DNA from: an uncultured Sphingomonas sp.
GTDB lineage: Bacteria; Pseudomonadota; Alphaproteobacteria; Sphingomonadales; Sphingomonadaceae
Direction of reading: 5' to 3'
NCBI GenBank assembly: GCA_913775315.1
Contig: CAJYIX010000025.1
Location: 1-64,000, forward strand
DNA length: 64,000 nucleotides
Below, one piece after another: positions 58,349 through 64,000 of the stretch. Numbering within the stretch: the first letter of the stretch is position 1; the number at the start of each line of letters is the position of its first letter. The notes under the pieces were generated by a model. That model saw only the letters and a list, made by a program, of their open reading frames with translations, had not been told where the DNA came from and ran no database searches. A program made the position numbers and the translations under genes.

Positions 58349-60706
58349 ATGTATCCGCTTTCCCGCCTGCATCGCCTCGCCCTCCCCGCGCTACTGGTCG
58401 CTGCCGCAGCACCGGCCGCGGTCCGCGCCGCCGATCCCGCGCCGTTCGACCTTGCCGGCCCCGACCTTCGCATCCGCGTCACGCGCGGCACCGCGATGCT
58501 GCCGATCGCCGAGGTCCCGGAGCTGGCCGCGGGCGACACGGTCCGCATCGAGGCCGACCTGCCCGCCGACCAGCGCGCACGCTTCATCCTCGTCTCCGCC
58601 TTCCTGAGCGGTGCGACCAACCCGCCCCCGCGCGACTGGATCCGCTCGGCCGAGACGTGGAAAACGAAGGAGAAGGACCGCGTCCTCACGCTGACCGTGC
58701 CGGAGGGCGCCCGCCAGCTCGCCGTCTTCCTCGTCCCCGAGACCGGCAGTGCGGAGGGCACCATCGCCAGCGCCGTCCGCGGCAAGCCCGGCGAGTTCGT
58801 CCGCGCGACCCAGGCGATCAACCGCGCGTCGCTCGACCGCTCGCGCCTCAACGCCTTCGTCGCGGCGATTCGGGGCGAGGAGGACGACGATCCCGCGCAC
58901 CTGAAGCGCGTCGCGCCGACGCTCGCCAAGAGCCTCGCGATCAAGCTCAATGCCGAATGCCTCGACAAGGTGGTCGACTATCAGGTCGCCTGCCTGCTCG
59001 AGAACCGCGAGTCGCTCGTCCTGACCGACGTGCACAGCAGTTCGCTGGCCGAGACGATCGCCGGCGCGCCCACCAACCTGGCGCTGCAACTGAGCTACAC
59101 GCGCGAGGCGGGCTTCGGTTACTACAGCCAGTATATCGCCGTCGTCCGCGACATCGCGCGATTGTTCGGCGCGTTCAGCAATCCGCAATTCCGCTACCTC
59201 CCCGCGCTGGGCCTGCGCGGCGGGGATCGCATGTCGCTCCTGCTCGACACCGCGCCCTCCTTCGCCAAGCCGCGCTCGGTGATCGTCGCGCCGATGCCCG
59301 CGATCGGCGGCGACAGCCCGCCACGGCTGCGCGCCGCCAGCGACGCCCCGCTGTGCGGCGCCGACCCCGCGCTAACGCTTCCTGTCGAGGGCGCGCCGCT
59401 GATCTATTCGACGGATTTCGCGCGCGACATGGCACTGGTCGCCGGCGGCCAGCGCGTAGCTTTGCGCGCTCGCGCCGACCGCGGCGGCTATGTCGTTACT
59501 GCGCCGCTCACCGGCATGGGCACGGTAGAGGGCCGGATCGAGGGGCGCTGGGGGTTCGAACCGCTGACCGGCCCCGCCTTCCGCCTGCAATTCCCCGACG
59601 GCAAGGGCTGGACTGCGGCGGAGGACGCAACGCTCGTCGTCGGCCGCGACAACATGCTCGACCTGCGCGGCGCGGCCCCCGCCTGCATCACCGGCGCGAC
59701 GATGCGCATCGGTGACGGCCCGGCCCGCGACGTCGCGTTCAAGCCGCAGGACGACGGCCGTCTAGCGCTCACGCTCCCGCTGGCCGACGCGAAGGCGGGC
59801 CGCGTGTCGATCGAGCTGCGCGAAACCGGCGCGGCGAAACCGACGACCCTGACCCTGCGCGCCTATCGCGAAGCGAGCCGGATCGACGCCGTCACTGTCC
59901 ATGCCGGGGACGCCGCTGCCGAACTCACCGGCCAGCGCCTCGACCTGGTCGAGCGCGTCGAGATCGGCGACCTGCGCGCAGTCCCGCAGGGTCTGACGCG
60001 CGAAGCCAAGACCGATCGCCTGGCACTGACCGGCGCCGGCACCGCGCCCGCCGCGGGCAATGCGACCGCGCGCGTCATCCTCAGCGATGGCCGCACGCTG
60101 ACCATTCCCGTTACCGTCCGCCCGCCTCGCGTCGCCGCCGCGATCATCGAGGGCAGCGTCCGCGTCGAGGGCACCACCCCCTTCACTCCAGTCGAACCGG
60201 GAGAGCCGCTGCTTCCCGCCGACGCAACGCTCCGTTTCGCCGTCCGCGCCTCGACCGGCGACCTTGCCCCGAGCGACACCATCGAGATCGCCGGTCCGGC
60301 GGGGCAGACCGCCCGCCTCGTCGCCGGGCCGCGGCTTCAGCTTCAGGGCAAGGACGTGCTCGTCGCCGCGCTCGATCCCGCCGCGCTCGGCCCCTCGGCG
60401 TTCGGGCCGCTCCGCTTCCGCCTCGTCCGTGGGATCGAGGCGAGCGACTGGCGACCGCTGGCCACACTCGTCCGCCTGCCCGCGCTCCAGCCGGTCAAAT
60501 GCGATGCGAAGGCGCGCTGCACGCTGCGGGGCGAGGGCCTGTTCCTGATCGAGGCGGTCGCCCCGACCCGCGCCTTCGGCGATGCTGTTGCCGTTCCGGA
60601 CGGCTTCACCGGCCCGGCGATCGAGGTGCCGCGCCCGGCCGATGGCATGCTCTACCTGAAACTGCGCGACGCCCCCGGCCGCATCGTCACGCTGCCCGCC
60701 AAGTGA
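58349..60706 (+). CDS. large exported protein of unknown function
   Basis: A 785-residue protein with a signal peptide (MYPLSRLHRLALPALLVAAAAPAAVRA). The body is rich in beta-type segments. The first half contains KLNAECLDKVVDYQVACLLEN and a SYTREAGFGYYSQYI region. The second half looks like several Ig-like or beta-sandwich domains, and there are isolated cysteines (APLCG, PACITG, VKCDAKARCTL). I recognise no family or catalytic motif. Its stop overlaps the GTG start of the OxyR-like regulator (GTGA), which suggests one transcript. Confidence 0.8.
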   Translation: MYPLSRLHRLALPALLVAAAAPAAVRAADPAPFDLAGPDLRIRVTRGTAMLPIAEVPELAAGDTVRIEADLPADQRARFILVSAFLSGATNPPPRDWIRSAETWKTKEKDRVLTLTVPEGARQLAVFLVPETGSAEGTIASAVRGKPGEFVRATQAINRASLDRSRLNAFVAAIRGEEDDDPAHLKRVAPTLAKSLAIKLNAECLDKVVDYQVACLLENRESLVLTDVHSSSLAETIAGAPTNLALQLSYTREAGFGYYSQYIAVVRDIARLFGAFSNPQFRYLPALGLRGGDRMSLLLDTAPSFAKPRSVIVAPMPAIGGDSPPRLRAASDAPLCGADPALTLPVEGAPLIYSTDFARDMALVAGGQRVALRARADRGGYVVTAPLTGMGTVEGRIEGRWGFEPLTGPAFRLQFPDGKGWTAAEDATLVVGRDNMLDLRGAAPACITGATMRIGDGPARDVAFKPQDDGRLALTLPLADAKAGRVSIELRETGAAKPTTLTLRAYREASRIDAVTVHAGDAAAELTGQRLDLVERVEIGDLRAVPQGLTREAKTDRLALTGAGTAPAAGNATARVILSDGRTLTIPVTVRPPRVAAAIIEGSVRVEGTTPFTPVEPGEPLLPADATLRFAVRASTGDLAPSDTIEIAGPAGQTARLVAGPRLQLQGKDVLVAALDPAALGPSAFGPLRFRLVRGIEASDWRPLATLVRLPALQPVKCDAKARCTLRGEGLFLIEAVAPTRAFGDAVAVPDGFTGPAIEVPRPADGMLYLKLRDAPGRIVTLPAK

Positions 60707-61602
60707 CCACGCAGCCGACGCTCCGACAGCTTCGCTACCTGATCGCGCTCGCCGATCATGGCAGCTTCACCCGCGGTGCCGCGGCGGCGGGGGTGTCGCA
60801 GCCCAGCTTCTCGCAGCAGATCCAGTTTCTCGAGGCGCTGCTCGGCGGCCGGGTGGCCGAGCGCGGCGCGACGAAGACGATCCTGACTCCGCTGGGGCGA
60901 GAGGCCGTGGCGGGCGCGCGCCGCGTGCTGGCGGAGGTGGCGGCGTTCGAGGCGCTGGCCGACCGTCGCGGCGATGCGCTGTCGGGCACCATCCGCCTCG
61001 GCGTCTCGCCGACGCTCGGCCCCTATATCCTGCCCCAGTTGGTCGCGCAGTTGCACGCGGTCAGCCCCGACCTTCGGGTCCATGTGCGCGAAGGGCTGCC
61101 CAACCGGCTCGTCGAGCTGCTGGCGGACGGCACGCACGACGTGATCCTCGTGCAGCTACCCATCGCCGACCGCGGCCTGCACGTCGAGCGGCTGTTCCGC
61201 GAGCCGCTGTTTCTCGGCATGGCCTCCGACGATCCGCTGAAGAAGCACGAGGCGATCGCCGTCGGGGATCTGGCCGGGCGCGGGCTGCTCACGCTCCAGC
61301 CGCAATACCGGATGAGCGAGCAGGTCGCGGCTCTTGCCGAACAAGCGGGAGCGCACGTGCTGCGCGATTACGAGGGGACCAGCCTCGACGCGATCCGGCA
61401 AATGGCGGGCATGGGCATGGGTCTCGCGCTGCTGCCCCGCCTCTATATCCGCCAGGAAATTCGCGAGGGGGACGGCCTGATCGTCCGACCGTTCGCTGGC
61501 GGGCGCCAGTATCGCGAGATCGGTCTGGTGTGGCGATCGGGGGCCGGGCGAGCGCCCGCATTTCTCACGCTTGCGCAATTGCTACGCGATGTTGCGCAAT
61601 AG
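60703..61602 (+). CDS. OxyR-like LysR-family regulator without redox cysteines
   Basis: A 299-residue protein. The winged HTH (about 5-65; LRQLRYLIALADHGSFTRGA, AAGVSQPSFSQQI) precedes a LysR effector domain close to OxyR in spacing and sequence: TLGPYILPQLV, LLTLQPQYRMSEQVAAL and GTSLDAIRQMAGMGMGLALLP. E. coli OxyR has its two redox cysteines in the LQPQYRM...AEQAG region; here there is no cysteine at all. It may respond to another signal or act constitutively. The start is GTG overlapping the upstream stop. A matching binding-site pattern begins at its own stop codon. Confidence 0.87.
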   Translation: MTTQPTLRQLRYLIALADHGSFTRGAAAAGVSQPSFSQQIQFLEALLGGRVAERGATKTILTPLGREAVAGARRVLAEVAAFEALADRRGDALSGTIRLGVSPTLGPYILPQLVAQLHAVSPDLRVHVREGLPNRLVELLADGTHDVILVQLPIADRGLHVERLFREPLFLGMASDDPLKKHEAIAVGDLAGRGLLTLQPQYRMSEQVAALAEQAGAHVLRDYEGTSLDAIRQMAGMGMGLALLPRLYIRQEIREGDGLIVRPFAGGRQYREIGLVWRSGAGRAPAFLTLAQLLRDVAQ

Positions 61603-61635
61603 GATAACCCTATCGGGCATATAGTCTGGGCACCG
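61599..61635 (+). promoter_or_regulatory. OxyR-spaced ATAG/CTAT site before the ABC-like gene
   Basis: ATAG, 7 bases, CTAT, 7 bases, ATAG, 7 bases and a poor fourth element (ACCG). This is the tetranucleotide pattern and spacing known for oxidised OxyR, with three of four elements perfect. It starts in the OxyR-like gene's stop codon and lies about 55-90 bp upstream of the exporter-like gene, so it probably controls that gene. Confidence 0.6.
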
Positions 61636-61689
61636 TTGCCCCAATAGCCCTCCCCTTACAGATAGCGCGTCTGTCAGGGAGAAACGGCA

Positions 61690-63372
61690 ATGGCGGACCA
61701 GCGCCCGGGTATCCGGGCCTTTGTAGGGTGGATCGGGCTGGTGCTGACCCCCGACGCGGCCTTCGTAAGGCTGGCGATCGTCTATGGGATCGCCATCTCG
61801 CTCCTGTCGCTGGCGACGCCGATTTCGGTTCAATTGCTCATCAATTCGGTTGCCAACACCGCGCTGCCGACGCCGCTGTTCACGCTCGCTGGGCTGCTCT
61901 TCCTGCTGCTGATGATCGCGGGCGTGCTCGCCGCCTTCCGCGTCCATTTGCTCGCGCAGTTCGAGCGGCGGCTGTTCGCGCGGATCGTCGCGGAGATCAC
62001 GATCCGCGCCGTCCATGCACAGAACCCGTTCTTCGCCGATGCGCGGCGCGGCGACCTGTTCAACCGCTATTTCGACCTGATGACGGTGCAAAAGGCGCTG
62101 CCGAGCCTGATCATCGGCGGCTTCACCATCTTCCTTCAGGGCGCGGTGGGCCTGGTCGTCACCAGCTTCTACCACCCTTTCTTTCTCGCCTTCAACGCGG
62201 TGCTGGCGCTGTCGCTGTTCCTCGTCTGGCAGTTCTGGGCCTCTGGCGCGATCCGCAGCGCGGTCGAGAAAAGCCATGCCAAGCACGCCGCCGCATATTG
62301 GCTGGACAGCGTCGGCGGGTCGAACGGCTTCTATAAATCCAGCCGCCACCTCGACTTCGCGATGGACCGGTCGGAGGCGATGACCGCGGGCTATGTCGCC
62401 GCGCATCGCCGCCATTTCCGCTACACCTTTGCCCAGACGTGTGCGCTGCTGCTCATCTATGCGGTCGCCAGCGCCGCGCTGCTCGCGCTGGGCGGCTGGC
62501 TCATCATCCAGAACCAGCTCTCGATCGGCCAGCTCGTCGCCGCCGAGCTCATCCTGTCAGGCGTCTTTTACGGCATCGCCCAGTTCGGTCCGTATCTGGA
62601 GGCGCTGTACGACCTCGCCGCGGGCCTCGAGGAGCTGTCGCTCTTCTGGGACGTGCCGCAGGAAGCGGGCAAGGCCGATGGCGAAGGCCCGGCGGATGGC
62701 TCGATCCGCATGGCCCGCGTCGAACATGATGGCCGCCGCTTCGACTTCGAGGTCGCCGCTGGCGAGCAGTTGGCGGTCGTCGCCGCACCGGGGGTCGAGC
62801 GGTCGCTGGCGATGCTGTTCAAGCGGCATCAGAGCCCGGCCCGCGGCCTCACCGTCATCGGCGGGCGAGAGATCGGCGGGCTAGATACCTATCGGTTGCG
62901 GGCCGAAGTGATGGTGCTCGACCGGCCGAGCTTCGTCGAGATGTCGATCCGCGACTATCTGACGCTTGCCGCGTCGGGGGATGCCGCACGCATGGTCGAG
63001 GCGCTGGAAACGGTGGGCCTGGCCGAGCGGCTGGGCGGTCTGGCGGAGGGGCTGGACACCGTGATCTCCACTTCCGGTTGGCCGCTGTCGGTGGGCGAGC
63101 TGATGGCGCTAAAGCTCGCTGCCGCGCTCTTGGCGAAACCCAAGCTCCTCGTCCTCTCGCCGCTCTACGACCTGCTCCCGCCCGAACGCGTCGATGCGGT
63201 GCTTGCGCGGCTGCGCGGCGATACCACCGTCCTTCAGTTCACGCGGCGACCGCAGGGCCTCTCGCGCGACGGCGCGCTCTGGATCGGCACCGACGAACAG
63301 CGCCGCTGCGCCACCGAGGCCGAGCTGATCGCACTCGCCAGCGAAGGAGGCAGCGATGCCCTTCCAGCCTGA
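61690..63372 (+). CDS. ABC-exporter-like membrane protein with inactive nucleotide-binding domain
   Basis: A 560-residue protein. The membrane domain (about 25-315) has about six helices in the type-IV exporter pattern seen in HlyB-type peptide/toxin exporters. The C-terminal about 230 residues align in layout with an ATPase domain but have lost every key motif. Walker A reads VAAPGVERSL (364-373) with no Gly-Lys-Ser/Thr, the signature reads PLSVGE (465-470), and Walker B ends LLVLS (486-490) with Ser for Asp. It cannot hydrolyse ATP in the usual way. The gene overlaps the HlyD-type gene by 17 bp. Confidence 0.85.
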   Translation: MADQRPGIRAFVGWIGLVLTPDAAFVRLAIVYGIAISLLSLATPISVQLLINSVANTALPTPLFTLAGLLFLLLMIAGVLAAFRVHLLAQFERRLFARIVAEITIRAVHAQNPFFADARRGDLFNRYFDLMTVQKALPSLIIGGFTIFLQGAVGLVVTSFYHPFFLAFNAVLALSLFLVWQFWASGAIRSAVEKSHAKHAAAYWLDSVGGSNGFYKSSRHLDFAMDRSEAMTAGYVAAHRRHFRYTFAQTCALLLIYAVASAALLALGGWLIIQNQLSIGQLVAAELILSGVFYGIAQFGPYLEALYDLAAGLEELSLFWDVPQEAGKADGEGPADGSIRMARVEHDGRRFDFEVAAGEQLAVVAAPGVERSLAMLFKRHQSPARGLTVIGGREIGGLDTYRLRAEVMVLDRPSFVEMSIRDYLTLAASGDAARMVEALETVGLAERLGGLAEGLDTVISTSGWPLSVGELMALKLAAALLAKPKLLVLSPLYDLLPPERVDAVLARLRGDTTVLQFTRRPQGLSRDGALWIGTDEQRRCATEAELIALASEGGSDALPA

Positions 63373-64000
63373 CCATATCGTCCATTTCCCGACGCTGGCG
63401 AGCATCCGGCCGCCGCGAGTGACGCGAGTCGTCGCGTGGCTGGTCGTCTTCGCCATTGCGGCGGTAGTCGCGATCCTGATCCTCGTCCCCTGGGTCCAGA
63501 CCTCGGCCGGCGCGGGCCAGATCGCCGCGCTCGATCCCGAGGATCGCGTGCAGGACGTGACCGCGCTCGTCCCCGGCCGAGTGGAGCGCTGGTACGTTCG
63601 CGACGGCGACCTAGTGAAGCGCGGCGACCCGATCGCGAAGATAACCGACAACGACCCCGATCTCCTCGCCCGCCTCGCCGCCGAACGCGCGCAAGTGCTC
63701 GCCGAGATCGCCGCCGCGCAGCAGGCGATGGCCGTGTCGCAGATCGACGTCGGCCGCTCCGCGCAATTGCTGGCCGAGGGGCTGGCCGCGCGCCGCGACT
63801 ATGAAGCCACGCAGATCAAGGTCGCCGACCAGCGCGCCAAGCTCGCCGAAGCACGCGCCAAGCTGACCCGCGTCGACGTGACGCTCAACCGCCAGTCGGC
63901 ACAGCTTGTCCGCGCGCCGCGCGACGGGCGTATCCAGTCGATCAACGCCGCCGCCGGCGCGACGCTCGTCTCGGCGGGCGACCTGCTCGCGACGCTCGCG
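63356..64000 (+). CDS. HlyD-family periplasmic adaptor, 5' part (runs off the window)
   Basis: The first 215 codons are present and open to the last base. There is one membrane helix (about 30-50, VVAWLVVFAIAAVVAILILV), a beta-barrel/lipoyl half (DVTALVPGRVERWYVRDGDLVKRGDPIAKI), a helical hairpin (about 100-180) with coiled-coil character (QVLAEIAAAQQAMAVSQ, QRAKLAEARAKLTRVD), and the second lipoyl half (VRAPRDGRIQSINAAAGATLVSAGDLLATLA). This is the adaptor of type I secretion or ABC efflux systems, joining inner-membrane transporter to TolC. GAAGGAGG precedes the ATG. Confidence 0.9.
   Translation, partial: MPFQPDHIVHFPTLASIRPPRVTRVVAWLVVFAIAAVVAILILVPWVQTSAGAGQIAALDPEDRVQDVTALVPGRVERWYVRDGDLVKRGDPIAKITDNDPDLLARLAAERAQVLAEIAAAQQAMAVSQIDVGRSAQLLAEGLAARRDYEATQIKVADQRAKLAEARAKLTRVDVTLNRQSAQLVRAPRDGRIQSINAAAGATLVSAGDLLATLA

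Overview
The window is about two-thirds G+C, densely packed, and rich in 4-base ATGA/GTGA gene overlaps. Gene content and protein style point to an alphaproteobacterium of the Sphingomonadales, most likely Sphingomonas or a close relative. Supporting features are a methionine synthase split into two genes, a fused cysNC, HWE-type signalling, many TonB/iron genes and a BciA-type 8-vinyl reductase. BciA works in bacteriochlorophyll synthesis, so the strain or a recent ancestor may be an aerobic anoxygenic phototroph. No insertion sequence, prophage or CRISPR array is visible.

Layout. 1-2145: the tail of a DctB-like kinase and a DctD-like regulator with a decayed AAA+ domain; the first 119 bases are an exact inverted copy of 351-469 and are probably a contig-end artefact. 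2126-10302: a DsbA-like oxidoreductase, tRNA-Pro, bciA, a divergent WYL regulator/GST pair, a CLC channel, a CAT-anticodon tRNA, a polysaccharide deacetylase and a kinase with a degenerate ATP-binding domain. 10479-16302: an Lrp regulator, then a minus-strand block with a spermidine-synthase-like membrane protein, an OpgC-type acyltransferase, two GNATs and hemB. 16335-22584: DedA and a methionine-cycle operon (ArsR-methyltransferase regulator, metF, metH-N, a REP pair, metH-C) driven by a promoter with a 22-bp palindrome built into it.

22684-31684: two lipoproteins, an aldo/keto reductase, a GntA-like heme N-hydroxylase overlapping a DUF1989 gene, then an iron-regulated-looking run: TonB siderophore receptor, PiuC hydroxylase, PepSY membrane protein, DUF2271 protein with an SGAT flavinylation motif, DUF4198 protein and the flavin transferase ApbE. 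Together these look like an envelope flavin-based ferric-siderophore uptake and reduction system. 31688-42835: housekeeping genes (rsmB, guaB, CitE-like, SPFH/NfeD, DUF885 peptidase, MscS, tRNA-Glu) and a LuxR-type regulator divergent from sulfate assimilation.

42895-47707: cysD-cysNC-cysQ and a ferredoxin-reductase-like flavoprotein. 47826-52195: a blue-light-sensor cassette with a short LOV protein, a CheB-CheR-PAS-HWE kinase and a single-domain receiver, all overlapping. 52223-58252: a deacetylase, a DJ-1/PfpI protein, a small monooxygenase and a PaoABC-type molybdenum hydroxylase. 58349-64000: a large secreted protein of unknown function overlapping a cysteine-free OxyR-like regulator, followed by an OxyR-spaced ATAG/CTAT site, an ABC-exporter-like protein with all nucleotide-binding motifs lost, and the start of its HlyD-type partner, which runs off the window.
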